Shown: positions 10,825 through 28,429 of the stretch, in pieces
How positions within the stretch are numbered: position 1 is the stretch's first letter
How the letters are laid out: each line of letters opens with the position of its first letter
Origin: Warburgia ugandensis
Taxonomy: Eukaryota; Streptophyta; Magnoliopsida; Canellales; Canellaceae
DNA: 64,000 nt
NCBI GenBank assembly: GCA_035236585.1
Contig: CP141132.1
Location: 25,999,445 to 26,063,444, forward strand
Direction: 5' to 3'
The notes under the pieces: model-generated
The model's database searches: none
Told to the model about the DNA's origin: nothing
What the model saw: only the letters and a program-made list of their open reading frames with translations
Program-made: the position numbers and the translations under genes

Positions 10825-11640
10825 GTAGTGTTCCCAAGCTTATTTGGGCTCTCCTTTTTCGTATTCAACTCATTCTTTCATCATCCCCACATCAAAAATT
10901 TTGGGCAGCAGCTGAACTTCAAACTAGTAAAGAAGAAAAAGAGCCAAAGATTGGCCTTATGAGCCTTGGGTCCTACGAACCATGTCCAATAACAAGTGGT
11001 GGGTATGTGACCAGTAGAGAGTGTGTGTGGATTCTATTTATGTTTTCTCCTTACTTTTGTAAGGAAAATGTAAGGGTATATCCTACTTTCCTTGTAAATT
11101 AGGCTATTTTCAATTAATCTTACCTCTAACACTACAATTTAGGTAATCCCTCCTGGAAACTTCATAATTAGCCATCAACTTGTCATCAGACTAGTAGAGA
11201 CTATTCCATAGGTCATCAGACTAGTAGAGACTATGCGTAGTGTTCCCAGCTTATTTGGGCTCTCCTTTTTCATCTTCAACTCATTCTTTCATCGTCCCCA
11301 CCTCAAAATTTCTGGGCAGCAGCTGAACTTCAAACTAGTAAAAGAAGAAAAAGAACCAGAGATTGGCCCTATGGGCCTTGGGTCCTACCACCATTTCCAA
11401 TAACAAGTGGTGGGTATGTGACCACTAGAGTGTGTGTGCATTGATTCTATTTATGTTTTCTCCTTACATTTGTAAGGAAAATGTAAGGGTATATCCGATT
11501 TTTCATGTAAATTAGGCTATTTTCAATTAAGCTTACCTCTAATGCTATAATTTAGGCAATCCCTCTTAGAAACTTCATAATTAGCCATCAAATTATCATC
11601 AGACTAGTAGAGACCATTCCATGGGTTAGATGGGTGCAAT
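10825..11640. repeat. 411-bp tandem duplication
   Basis: Two adjacent copies (about 10825-11235 and 11236-11640) run from GTAGTGTTCCCA through TTGGGCAGCAGCTGAACTTC, the TGTAAGGGTATATCC block and the ATCAGACTAGTAGAGAC block. The CATCAGACTAGTAGAGACTA motif occurs a third time because it is itself doubled at the junction. The copies differ at a modest number of positions. The family is unknown; the AT-rich end has the flavour of an LTR, but no termini were found. Confidence 0.85.
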
Positions 11641-13703
11641 CTTACTTGATTCTTTCCCATTTAGTAATAAAAACAAAACCCTAATCTCTGAAAGTTGTGT
11701 AGACGACTAAGTGCTCTATAGGGATAGTTTTTCCTTTTGTTTAAGTTGGGCCTAGTTATGGACCCAAGCACCAAGCCCGCTGGTCAATTAAGCTTGCCTG
11801 TCTTTTTTATCTTCTTATTTAAATTTCCATCTTTGCATCTTGTGTATCATATTTTGCCAATGTGTTTAGTTGACTCTCGGTAGTAACTTAATCCTATGCA
11901 TCTAATAGCTACATTGAACCCCTTGCAGAATTTGCACCATGTTTAAATTTTGTCAATTTTCTCTTTCTTTAGGGAGGCTTGATTAAGGAATCAAGGCCTT
12001 ACAGCTTGAACAAAAAATACTAAGCTCCTTCCTTTTGTCTTTCTTAAGTCTAGAGTACCTGGTTAAGGCACCCACTTTTTTAAGACATTAATCAACCACA
12101 CAATATCCTCAAAGAGTACATGGTCATGGATAAGCAATATCGCTATTGACCAGAAATGACTAAGAAAGGCTTAAAATCATTCAGGAATCTTGTGAGCCTA
12201 GCTTGGCATTTCGTCATGATAAAAGGCATGAGTGGCAACCCCAAAATCTCATTTTTATCTTTAGTGGAGTGATTCTACCCCATGAATAAGTGTGTGCTTT
12301 GGACAACAAATCCACATCCCATAGATGTATAACAAGTCATACTTGCTCATTTAATATTCAACTCATTTATTTGCAAGATCGTTCTAGAGACGAGTCATGC
12401 ACCGAATTTAAGGATTTATCTCCTTCTCACAATTGTAAGTCTTTATCAGTAAAGCCTCCATGAAAAGAAAGATTAATCAAATACATGGGGAATGTTGATT
12501 CGTAGAACTAATGGTAGTAGGTGATTTTCAGAATGTAATAGCTTGGATGCAGATCATCTTAAATGATGTGGCAATTTTGGCCCATAACTCACATGACCCA
12601 TAACTTGTATAGTCGAGGTCCTGAGATAGGGTTTCACAACCTATTTTAAAAAATACTTGTACCCGGTCTACCTATTTAACTTACAAGCAGGTCAGTCCAT
12701 ATTCGTGGGTCCAAGGTTTACCCATTTACAAGCAAGACCCATAACTAACATAGGGAGAAAAAATTGTAAATAGGTCCATATTTATGGTTTTGAAGTCACA
12801 AAAATCTTGGACATAAGGTAGGTTTTCCATTCAAGAAGAATCTCATACACAAGAGAGTTATAACCCTTTGACAATTCAAGATATTCCATTTTCACCCTTT
12901 TACAATTTTATGCTAAAGATTGTTTGTATCTTATATTTTTCAACCTCATCCAATTTTATCAAATGTATATGAAGAGATTGTATTTTTTCAACTTTTGACC
13001 ACTCCGGTTTACACCTTAGAGCAACAAAAGACTATATCCTATAAAGAAGATTTTTAGGACTTGGCCTATGGATTGAAATGGTCCCATAAAATGAATGGTT
13101 TTGCATCACCAACTTCTAGTTGCTGATATGAATTGTATAGACATGCTTGACCAGCGACTTTACTAAAGCTCATGTAGAAATAAGGATATTAGATAATCAT
13201 AAATAGAAGTTAGTCACCCTCATACCATGAAGTCAGATCTATTCATTGGGGCCCATTCTTACATGGTGGCTCCTTAGTCACAATCAACAATTATGTGGCA
13301 AAATTCTAGAGGTAGTCTGCACTCCCCATATGTATCTTTATTTATTGTATTTCTGCCCAAAACCTTCATCAATTTGATTTAGGACACAGTGGACTACTAT
13401 AAAAGGCATGTAGATATGGATAGAGGGTAACAAATTGGATCCTTATTTATTTGTGAACCCAACCACTGTAAACGTATTGGTTGTCGATAGGCATTTTACC
13501 ACCTATTTATAAAATAAGTAAGTCATCATGTATCTATATGACCTAAAATGACCCACCCACAACTAGCCTAGCTTGTGCATTTGATACCTCTAATCTTAAT
13601 AATGATATTAAACTATGTAGCTAGGAAGATGTCTCTTTTATTCATTTTATAAGATCTGCACATAATGAAGTAGACACCCTGGGCTAAGCGGATGTATAGC
13701 TAG
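11641..13703. other. Intergenic, no gene seen
   Basis: AT-rich sequence without supported genes or known repeats. The copia LTR starts immediately after it. Confidence 0.5.
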
Positions 13704-14567
13704 TGTCAGCATAACACCTTTTTATTTTGATAATAACAAAATCTTTATGTTGTGGATCTAACTTGAGCTTGTGAATGTGCATGAGTATCAAGACAATTTG
13801 GATCCAAAAGAAGGTGATCCTTGTTTAATTTAAGTCAAAAGATCAAGTTCTTAGTGATTTATACATTCTCCAATAGTTTGTCTAGAGAATCTAGTTAGTT
13901 GATCAAGAAAAAGACAAGAAATAATTGATTTAACTATCTGATCAGCTAACTATAATGAATCAAAACTTTAGAAGATTTCTGCAAGTTGTAGGAATCCAAT
14001 CTACTGCCACTTCAACAAAGTGGATTTGAATCTTGTTAGAAGGAACTAGTCAATTACTCATCCTTCTTATCAACTACCAGGCTAGGAAGTTTGAATTTTG
14101 TATGAGCTGCATCTACAACTAGTCGACTATCATCTTAGACCAACTGATTATTGACTTCACTTTGTGACAGGCTGTCACTTTTAATGGGATAATTTGGACT
14201 TCCAACCAATCTTATTGCTTTCCAATAGCTAAAACTTTTTCTATTATATCTATTGGAAAATACTCTATACATGGAAGACTCCTTTGAATATTCAAACAAT
14301 AATTGATAAGGATTGAAAGAAATCATTTAGTCAATCATCTTCCAGCTCATTATTTCAAAATTTCAATTTTGTGTGTAAACTCTTGAGAGAGTTTTTTCTT
14401 AACCTTTTACTTCTTATTTGCATTTGAGAGAGGGAATTCACTCACTTGGATTGGATTCAAATAGTTGTAAAAGGAAGTGTTTCTGTAAGTACACTTTTTC
14501 TTCCTTTAGGAATCAACATTGTATCAACTGGAGGTTGTAAACTCTTGCAGGGTTTCCTAAAACTTAA

Positions 14568-16663
<2,096 letters not shown>

Positions 16664-16667
16664 AGTT

Positions 16668-16687
16668 TTTAGCGCCGTTGCCGGGGA
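16668..16687 (+). other. Primer-binding site, tRNA-Asp
   Basis: AGCGCCGTTGCCGGGGA just after the LTR matches the complement of the 3' end of plant tRNA-Asp(GTC) apart from one base at the CCA side. This primer is typical of Athila/Tat-type elements. Confidence 0.8.
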
Positions 16688-17891
16688 CTTGCAAAAGAGT
16701 TTTCATAAAATTTAATTAAAAAATCCAAAAAAATCAAAAAATTTTAAAAAAATTAAAAAAATCCAGAAAAATACATAAAATTAGGAATTGCAATTTTTAG
16801 CATTTTAGGAAATTTTAGGTGCATTTTTCAATCTTTTTTAGGGCATAATCACCTTGTTTACTGAATTTGGTACTAATTTCTAATTTTATTTTTCAGGAAA
16901 TAGGAAAGTGGAGGAATTTGGCGAGTGGATCTTCACCAAATTGGAAACTTCCCTGCTTTCCTAGAATAGGACTTTCTTTTTCCTTTTGAGTGAATCTTGT
17001 CGTGAGGATCCTTGTAAATTGCAATTTCCATTTTAAAATTTAAAGGGTTGTATAATACATGGCAAGTGTGGGATAAGGTGGCCCACACTTGATCTTCATC
17101 AGAAACCCCACAGTGAGTTTACTCACTCATTTATTTCCTAGATTAGGGTTTGCATTTAGAATAATTTGCATTGTTTGGTAGTGTAACTCATATAGAAGCA
17201 TCTTTTATAATTGTTGCATTTTAGGAATTTGCATTAGTTTACTGCTTTTAATTGCATTCTTAGGGCATGTTTAATGTTTTAAGGTGATTTATATGCTGAT
17301 CGAATTGCCATGGTGTGTGAAATTAATTAGTAAGGGCACCCTACCCCCATAAGATCAAGGGTGGATTTCATCACCACCTCTTGGCCCACTTAGGATAATC
17401 ACCTCAAGCGCGCAAACCTTCCTTTCACGTTAATTTAAAATCAATCAGAAGAGACCTATAGGGCCATCACATGCTCGTAGGACCCTCTTAATAGGACGCG
17501 ATTTACTGTCAGTCCAGTGGCTTTTGATCACTGTGGTTATTGGGGGTTATCTAATAGAGCCTCGCTCTTCCCCCACCTCCTATTGACGTTTGTTGAGGTT
17601 TAAACGCCTCCTTACACGAGGGTTGCATTAACCACCTTGGTTAGAACCTAATTGGTAAGCAGTAATCAACTCCTAAAGAGAGGAGGAGCGCTAGTCTAGG
17701 CTAATAAAAGCATCGTCCCCACAGATAATCAAGAAAATCAAATATATTGCTGCTTATTAGCCTTAGGATTATTTGAGTGTGCCCTTTTGTTTGCGCATCA
17801 TTCTAGAAGTTAGGTTGCATCATTTAGGTTAGCTTTCTCAAAGAAAAAACAAAAAAACAAAAAACAAAAAACGAAAAGAAGCTTCCCTTGT
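16688..17891 (+). other. Element A leader region
   Basis: About 1.2 kb without a supported reading frame between the primer site and gag. Related leader segments recur in elements B, C and E on the other strand, for example the block around the gagGAGGAG words near 17680. Confidence 0.7.
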
Positions 17892-19133
17892 ATGCACTTT
17901 TGGAGACGCGACAAAACCGGAAGGTTAGTCAAGTACGACCAAAAAGACATACTGCAAGATCAGGCCACATCTATGGTTGATCAACGCTCAAGGGGTAATT
18001 CACCCCATGGAAGTCAAGGGGCTCCACTCATCATGAATGAGGACCCACCACCCTTGATAGAAGATGAATATCAACCTCCACCAAGGAGGAATAATCATCA
18101 ACCAAATAGAGATTGGAGAAGAAACAATAGGGAGTGGGACCAACAAAGTGAACATGGGGATGATAATATTGAGGGTCATCAAAACTTTTGTGGTAGAACT
18201 TTAAAAGACTACCTTCAGCCTACACGCACCAGCACACCATCCTGTGTAATTCTTCCTCAAAATGCTGGTGCGTTAGAATTAAAAACAGGAGTAATCCAAT
18301 TACTTCCCAAATTCCATGGTCTAGATAGTGAGAGTCCTTATTTGCACCTTAAAGAATTTGATGAGGTATGTAGTACCCAGAGAACTCAAAATATAGGTCT
18401 AGATATTGTCAGACTTAAACTTTTTCCTTTCTCTTTAAAGGAAAAACCAAAAATGTGGTTTAATGCACTGCCATCAGGTTCCATAAGAACCTGGAATGAA
18501 ATGACTAGGGAATTCTTAAAGAAGTTTTTCCCTACCCATAAAACCAATACACTTCGCCGCAAGATAATGAACTTTACCCAAAAGGATAAAGAATCATTCT
18601 ATCAATCTTTGGGAAAGGTTCAAAGAACTACAACTCACTTGCCCACATCATGGCTATGAACCATGGTGCATCATCAGCTTCTTTTATGAAGGACTAAATT
18701 CTGACATGCGCCGGTTGTAGAGATGATGTGTAATGGTAACTTTCTCAACAAACAACCAGATGAGGCGGAGGAGTATTTGGAATGGCTAGCTGAAAGTGCA
18801 CAGACCTAGGCTGACTCAGAAAGAATAGAACATACAGATAGACCTAAGCCCAATAACACCCATGCTAGGGGAGGCATGTATGCTATGTCTGAAAAAGATG
18901 ATATCAATGCCAAAGTAGCATCCCTAGTGAGAAAAGTAGAAGCCATAGAAATGGGAAAGAAAAACTCAAATAAAGAAGAACAAGTGTGTAGTATTTGTGA
19001 AAGTACGTCACATCTTACTCAGGAATGTCCTACAATCCCTGCTTTTCAAGATGTACTTCATGATCAAGCTAATGCACTTAACACATATAAAAGACCTTTC
19101 TCCCCATATTCAGACACTTATAACCCCAACTAG
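17892..19133 (+). pseudogene. Element A gag region
   Basis: Encodes Ty3/gypsy Gag similarity of the retrotransposon-gag family (LPKFHGLDSESPYLHLKEF, LKLFPFSLKEKPKMWFNALP, FLKKFFP), followed by a CCHC zinc knuckle (C-x2-C-x4-H-x4-C near 18988-19030). Gag would package the element RNA. The region is broken by a small number of lesions. Confidence 0.85.
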
Positions 19134-19271
19134 AGAAACCATCCAAACTTTAGTTGGAAAAATGGACCTACTGTTAATGTTCTACAATCAGGACAATATC
19201 AACCTCATCAACAAAACCAAGGACTTCTTACCTTACCTTATCAAACTCATCAACCTCCTTCTGGACCTTAC

Positions 19272-21182
19272 TTGCCCCCACCTAAAAGGCATGTTGAGGA
19301 TAATCAAAACGTTCAAAACCAGGAAAGGAAAATTTCTCAATTAGAAAGTCAAATAAAACAAACCAACCAGTCCATGAATGAATTAAAAAACATGATGAGT
19401 CAAATGATGCAAAGTATGGAAAAAGGAAAGTTCCTAGCTCAACCACAAGCAAACCTTAAGGGAGTGCATGCGGTTAGCATTAATGCATCTGATGAAACAT
19501 CTAGCTCTACCATGGAGCAAACTAAGGCTGTAACCATTCTTAGGAGTGGTAAAAGAATTGAGAAAGATGAGCCTCAAAAGACTGAAAAGGTAGAAAAATC
19601 CACGAAAGTTAAAGAAAACTCTAAACAAAAGGACCCTGTTTTACCTGTTGATCCATGTCCTATTCCTACTCCATTTCCTCAAAGGTTACGTCAAGCCCCA
19701 AAGTCTGCTTCTAATGATGAGATTTTAGAGATTTTCAAACAAGTCAAGATCAACATACCGATCTTAGATGCTATAAAACAAATCCCATTGTATGCCAAAT
19801 TCTTAAAAGACTTATGCACCATAAAGAGAAAATTGAATATCCAAAAGAAGGCATTTTTGACTGAACATGTTAGTTCTATTCTTCAACACCATACACCACC
19901 AAAGTACAAAGATCCTGGTTGCCCCACTCTTACTTGCATTATTGGCAGCTACAAGATTAACCAAGCTCTTCTTGATTTAGGATCTAGTGTAAATCTATTA
20001 CCATACTCAGTATACGAACAGTTAGGTCTGGGTGAACTGAAACCTACATGTACTACGCTCCAGCTAGCTGATTGTTCTGTAAAAATACCGAGAGGGGTAA
20101 TAGAGGATGTGTTAGTCCAGGTAGAACAATTTTGCTTCCCTGTCGATTTTCTAGTTCTAGATACACAACCGGTGGTGAATGAGAAGAATGAAATACCAGT
20201 TATCCTGGGACGACCATTTTTGGCTACGTCTAATGCCTTAATCAACTGTAGAAATGGTGTCATGAAACTATCTTTTGGCAATATGACATTAGAGCTAAAC
20301 ATCTTTAACATTTGTAACCAACCTAGTGAAACTACTGATGATTTGCACAGTATTAACATGATCAATTCAGTTGTGCAAGATCAGTTTCAGTCGTCTTCCT
20401 TATCAGACCCACTGAAGGCCTGTTTGGCCCATTTTAATGAGTTTAATGAGGATGCATTAATAGAGGAAGTTAATGCCCTCCTTGATTCTGTTCCTATCAT
20501 GGATACAGGTAAATGGAAACCTCATTTTGAGGAGCTTCCATTAAGTGAGATCACTTCCCTCCCATCATCAGTAGAACCACTTGCAAAGCCTGAAATTCCA
20601 AATAAGTCTTTTAATGTAGAATATGTACCTGATTGGGACCTACAGCCTTTGTTTGAAAAATCATTAAATAAGAAATTAGGCCCACCTGAAGTATTGCATG
20701 TGCCAATAGAACAGGACAAGAAAGAGTCCATTGATCTACTGTCCATACATCAACTAACTCTAAGGTACACACTAGAAGATGATCAGGATGTAAGCAAAAC
20801 CATGCTTCCTCCTCTGTTAATATCAAAACAATCTTTTAAGGAAGGGCAGAGTCAACTTATGTCTCAATGTCAGGAAAATGTAAGGGAAAAAGAGGACCCT
20901 CCACATGGTTTAAAAGAATTCACGGTAGTTCACATTGTTATAGAGATTCCACCACCTAAATTTTCAAGGTGGAGGAGTTATATTGATTACCGTGAAATTT
21001 TGAAGATAGGAGATCATCAAAGTGGTCTCATTCAATGGACATTCATGGTAGTCTACTGTGTTATAATTATACCATCACCAAAAATTTCAGGGTGGATGAA
21101 CTATATAGACTATCGTGAGATTTTGAAGTGGTGTGAGAAATCTTGCCATTTCATTATTGGAATCAGGAACACTCAAAGATAA
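19272..21182 (+). pseudogene. Element A protease region
   Basis: A long reading frame with coiled, polar N-terminal sequence, then an aspartic protease-like domain (ALLDLGSSVNLLPYSVYEQLG, VILGRPFLATSNALINC) and an acidic linker like the one that precedes reverse transcriptase in Athila/Tat elements. The expected reverse transcriptase does not follow. Instead the frame ends with two diverged copies of a 40-residue unit (YIDYREILK). The protease would process the Gag polyprotein. Confidence 0.85.
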
Positions 21183-22897
21183 ATGAGGATATATGACTGG
21201 CTGAAGACGTTAAACTTAGCGCTCACTAGGAGGCAACCCAGAGTTTTTCATTTTTGTTGTTTTCTACATCACTCATATTCATTTTAGGTCCTAATTTTTA
21301 AACATTGAGGACAATGTTTCTGTCAGGTTGGGGGGTGTTGAATTCTAACAAATTCTAGTTTTTATTAGATTTTTAGGTGTTTTCCTTAGTTTTTCAAAAA
21401 AAAAAAAAAAATTGAAAAAAAAAAAAATTGAAAAATTTTAGGTCATTTCCTACACTATGATGAGAATTGGATTTTCTGAAGTATAATCTGAATAACTTTA
21501 GCTTATTAATGGAATTGAATATGATTAATTCATCTTTTTACTCATTTTCTAAAGAATTCTATGAAAGCAAAGTCTCAGATCACATTTGTACACGCAGTTG
21601 CATATACATAATCTAGATTGATAAGTGACTATAATTTAGAGATTCTGAAGAAATTCAGTGGAGACCTATAACCTAAGTGAGTTTTAGAGATATTCATCCT
21701 TTGTGAGAGGTTATAAATGTTCCTAATTTTCTTCAGTGTGCTTAAAGAAAATTGATCCCATACTCTTAATTTTGGCTAATTACCTGGATAATTAGAATAT
21801 TATCTTTAAAATTCTAGAAGTTCATTGAATTTGATGGATTATAGGAAACCTAGAAAATGATTTAGGCCAACCTTGTTGTTATAACCTAGAGACATAAAGC
21901 CTACCCATAAAGTATTGTTACCACTAGTTAGCTAACTTGAGCCTTTAATATAAGCCTTTTCTTTTGCCACCCAAATTACCCTTTACTCATATTAACCCAG
22001 TATAAATTATCCATTACCCATTTTCTTTGAAAAATAAGTTAGAGAAGAATGAAGAAATACCTTTTAGTTGTAATGAAAGTAGAAAGTGGATATCAAGAAA
22101 AGAAATATTCTTCAAAGTGATTCAAAAGTACTGAAATAGTTTGAAAAAAAAAAAAAGAAAGTTTGAAGAATGCAAAAAAAAGAGAAAAGAAAAAGAAGAA
22201 ATATTCACTTCATCAAAGAAAGAAAGAATTATCAACTTTAGAAGACCTCTACTTATTTTCTGAAGAAACTTTGAATATCCTTATACCCTTTCTTTGATAC
22301 CTTGTCCTAAGCCTACGTTTCGTCCCAGTTAAAGACCTATTGATTCTAGGATGAAAATAGTCTTGATGAGGAAATGAATGGATAGGATCTAAAAGGCTGG
22401 TATTTCTAAATATTCAAAGGTAATGGCATCTATTCTAAAGGGATCAAAACAAAGAAATTCTTTAGTAACTCTCGTTTTTCATAAGTATATGTGAGATACA
22501 TTTGCTTTTATTAACTCTTCTCACATAATTAAAAGAGATATATGATTTGAACCCTCTATCTGAGAGATTCTGTTTCTGAGCGTATGTCATTAGTGAGGAT
22601 TGAGGTCAAAACATATTTCGGATGGAGTTCAAAAGTTAGAAGTTTACTTAGAGATTAAGATGATTCTATATGTAAACTGTACATGCACACACTCACTCTG
22701 AGATTTGAGCTTAATTGGAATTATTTTGGCATATGGGTAGGGTTTTGAATTTTTCAGTCATTTTTATTAGTATGATAAAGTTGATGTGATTTATTGAAGA
22801 TAATTCTCTGAGAAAAAAGAGGAGTTGACTTAAAAATAAAATTTGAAATCTTGAAATTTGGTTTTTCGCATGTTTTGCTAGGGAATAGCAAAATGCT
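21183..22897 (+). other. Element A post-coding region
   Basis: 1.7 kb of AT-rich non-coding sequence between the coding part and the polypurine tract. The equivalent region is recognisable in element B (37866-41750, minus an insert) and in element C (34931-35608 plus 47703-48260). Confidence 0.8.
21197..21244 (+). other. Conserved 46-bp post-coding motif (A copy)
   Basis: CTGGCTGAAGACGTTAAAC followed by GCGCT and GGAGGCAACCCAG. Closely similar copies sit after the coding part of elements B (41753-41797) and C (50214-50262). Confidence 0.85.
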
Positions 22898-22909
22898 GGT
22901 TGGGGGGTG
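22898..22909 (+). other. Polypurine tract of element A
   Basis: GGTTGGGGGGTG immediately before the 3' LTR; the usual start point for plus-strand synthesis. Confidence 0.85.
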
Positions 22910-25000
<2,091 letters not shown>

Positions 25001-25220
25001 CTTAAATTAGGATTAATTTGAGAGAGATGAAGTAGGTACATGGTTGGTTGGATGAACCTTCATAAATTCTTGTGCCTAGTTTCTCTTTATGCCTACCCTT
25101 TTATTTAAAATTTTTGATCTTCATAAAGAGAATTTGAGTGAAAAGTTTGCAAAACTTTTAAACTTGTATTTTGGGGCCTAATTCAACTCCCCTATTTGGA
25201 CCAATTATTGGTATCATAGT

Positions 25221-25559
25221 AGGCTTTTTTGGATTTTAGAGTCAAAGATCATACTTTTATAAATGACATAAACTATAAGAACCAATTTTCAAGAGGTCCA
25301 ATCTGCCCACAAACCATGTGTGTTCAATGGAACAAGTTACAACTATTAGAAAGTTAGAAAGATAATCTATACCCACTTAGTTAATTATGAATATGGGGAA
25401 TGATTGTGAAAGAAGCATATGAGCCTTGCATCATGATAGATGGTGTTCCACATCTTACATCTAAAGATGAGTGGAATGACGAAGAAACAAAGAAGTTACA
25501 GTTCAACTTAAGAACCATGAGCCTCTTCTACTATGCACTTGATGCTAATTGTTGTTCGA
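25221..25559 (+). pseudogene. copia gag N-terminal remnant
   Basis: Weak similarity to copia Gag: an FNGTSYNY block near the start and KDEWNDEE, LQFN and LFYYALDAN blocks later. Gag would form the particle shell. The relic is broken and truncated at its right end. Confidence 0.6.
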
Positions 25560-27519
25560 TGTAGCTTTAATATTACTCGCAAGCACGAATCAATGTAGTA
25601 TTTTGCACAAGAGAAAGGTTGATACCATGAGAATCTCACAAATTTGTATATTGGATGGATCTTATTTAAAGTACTTAACTTCAGCCAAAGAGAGAGATTG
25701 AATTGGATTTGAATTTAAACTAAGAAAGTAAATGACAAAAGAAAGGAAATATGCATGAAACTAGAAACTATAATTAAAAGAGACTTGCTAAGAATAAACT
25801 ATGCAATGAACTAAGAAACTAAAATGCATTCAATAAAAGGAAGCTAATGCAAAACTAGAATGATTTAAACCAAGCAACTTAACTTAATAAAACTTACTTA
25901 AAATAACACTTTTCTAAATTGACACTTTCCTAAACTAGAATTATAAACTTTCTAAAAATAGAAATTTCTAAAACCAATTTAGGAAATTTTTTAAAACTAA
26001 ACTAACATGAAGAAACAAGTAGCTAATGAAATTTAACAAGAATTTAGAAACATGCATGTAAATGGAAACTACACTTAAGGAAACTTTCTAAATTTAACAC
26101 TTCCTAATCTTAAAACTTTCTAAAGATGGAACTTTCCAAAACCCAATTAGGAAACATCCTAAAACTAAAATAAAATGTAAACAATGAATTAACTACTATT
26201 ACTACTAAACTAAGATTTACCAACTAAACAAAGCAATAATCAAAGAGGCTTCACCTTAGTTCATGTGCATGATCCATGGATAGTGCCCATGGTTCATGGG
26301 GTCAAAGATGGCTAAAACAAATGAGTCAAAGACTAATTAACATGCAATCTAATCAAAACACTTAATAAATAGCCTAAAAAGCTAAATGAGTTCCTAAGGA
26401 ATCAATCAAATAAGATGAATAAGTTGTTAGAAATTAAGCGTAATGGTGGAAAAATTCCAGATTTCAAGTACTTATGAACTTCAAATCAAACCAAGCATGG
26501 AAAGCAATTGAACTAGCACTTTTTATGCAAGATAACACTCAAGACCTAAAGTACTTCAATACTGAAAACAAGCATAAACAATAATCCTCAATAAACTTTA
26601 TAAATTGAATGCCAAAGTGCATCAAATATAGTGCTCATTACACATAATTAGAATATGAAAAATAAGCACTCTTCCCACAATTGAAAATTTTAATTCAAAT
26701 CAAACATCCAATACATTCAAATTCTCTCAAATTAAACTAAGATGACATGAAAGTGAAATGCAAGAGAGAGTTCAAAAGAAAGATGGCAGCAATAATGGGG
26801 TTAGTTAAGGCAAAATTTCCTAGAACAAGTTCCAAATTCAAGCAAAAAAATGTGAAATTCAAGAAGGGAAATCAATGATTCAAGCTTTTCCTTCTCTTGG
26901 CTATCACTGGTAGAGGAGAATTAACTTGGTTCTTTGATTAATAAGCATGCAAAACTAAGAAATTGGAAGGAAAAAACTAAGGGAAAACAAGGAAGAATTA
27001 TGAATGTGACAGAAAAATCAAAACAAGGATGCACGCAAGAAGATAAAGCAATGAAAGTAAAGCAATGAGTCAAAGTACTAACCTAGAATTGAAGTGAAAA
27101 AATAGAGAAAAAAGACTTGAGAAATCTGATAGAAAGCAGCCCAAAAGAAATCCAAATTCCAAAGATCACCAAGCTAGAGTGCAACTTCTCAAGGTTTTGT
27201 CACCAAAACTCTACTTAGTAAGAATGTGAAATTCATGGGAATTTATAGAGTTTTGGGTTTCCACTTTGATGAGGTCTTAATTAAGAACATAAAGTGGATC
27301 TAGATCTAGGGTTTCAATGAGAGATAATTACGTGGAGAGTTAGTTAAGCAAGTGAGGTCATAAAATGACATCATCTGGTTGCCATGTATTTAGAAAGGGG
27401 TAGGCGTCCTCTTCTTAGGAAGGTGGCTTGCAATTCCTTCCCTTCTAAATATATGGTTTTTTGGTTGTTGGAAAGAGGGAAAAATGGTAGAAAAGATTGG
27501 GGAAGATCTAGGTTGCAAA
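25560..27519 (-). repeat. LTR-like block, left part (element C family)
   Basis: Begins TGTAGCTTTAATATTACTCG, closely matching 59544 onward and, more weakly, 56983 onward, in the position where the minus-strand LTR ends. The rest is AT-rich with no gene. A later part (near 27050-27140) resembles both 33280-33410 and 60290-60420. The left and right blocks around the Tekay element therefore overlap in content, so this is not a simple single LTR cut once. Confidence 0.55.
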
Positions 27520-28379
27520 CCCACATGAGGCGGGCGCCCCACAGGGCGCGTCCGCTAACGCACCAGGCCTCCGCCCCTTTTTTTTCATTTGCGGGCGTGT
27601 TCATGGACGCGCTCGTCAGTACCTCTTTAATGCACTGGGTGCGTTTTGGTTCTGTGGTGACCTGGGTGTCCTCGGGATGCCCTGCTTCAACCCTATCGAA
27701 CTAGAATGCCCTAGGCACTTGCCCTGGGTCTGTTGTGGCTCCCTAGAGCTTTGTTTTGCATGGTTTCTCATGCAAAAACTTAGGGACATTCAACCTAAGA
27801 CTGAGGGGGAGATGGGTTTGGAGTTGTTTAAGGCGTACTTGGTTCGTGGCTGGGTATTTTTCATGGTTTCTCCTCTTGCCTGCAACTCCAAGACTGGTTT
27901 TTCCCAAGGTTTTGGGCTGCCAATGGAGATGCCCAAGAGCTCTATTTATAGAGCTTAAGGAGGGTTTTGGAGGAGGGTTTCCATCGCCATGGAATGGCGG
28001 TGGAGAAACCTCTAAAATGGCAGTGGTTTCCCCCCTGCACACCGACATTCTAGAATGTCGGTGATGCAGTATATTTGGGAAGAAGGGGGTGCCCGTATCA
28101 AAACGGGTCCCTATTTTCTCAAGCCAATTCGTTTTAAATTTAATTACAATTTTGCCCTTGAACTTCAAAGGGCCATAACTTGCTCATTTTAACTCCATTT
28201 TGGGTGATTCTGGTCTTGTTGGATTCCTTTTTCCGAGACACACCTAAAGGTATCTAAGGGCCAAATTTCTGGGTCTAGTTAGGGTGAACAGTGAAATGAC
28301 CAAAATACCCTTATCTCAAAAAGTGAACTTTTCATTACCAACATGGGATTTCAAGGTTACAAAAATGGAGTCATTACAT
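27520..28379 (-). repeat. Tekay 3' LTR, partial
   Basis: Shares its first 33 bases (28347-28379) and the CCCACATGAGGCGG block (27520 onward) with the right-hand LTR. The middle, a GC-rich part with a CTATAAATA TATA-like box on the minus strand (near 27945-27955), is not found on the right. The outer border is uncertain. Confidence 0.7.
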
Positions 28380-28429
28380 TGTTACCTCCTTAGGGGAATT
28401 TCACCCCTGAAATTCTACAATATATACAG
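28380..28429 (-). other. Tekay polypurine tract region
   Basis: Minus-strand purine-rich CCTAAGGAGGTAACAA directly before the LTR start. Confidence 0.6.

Noticed and set aside
27384-28168. Several frames of 90-141 codons on both strands
   Set aside because: Overlap each other in a GC-rich LTR; no domain seen.
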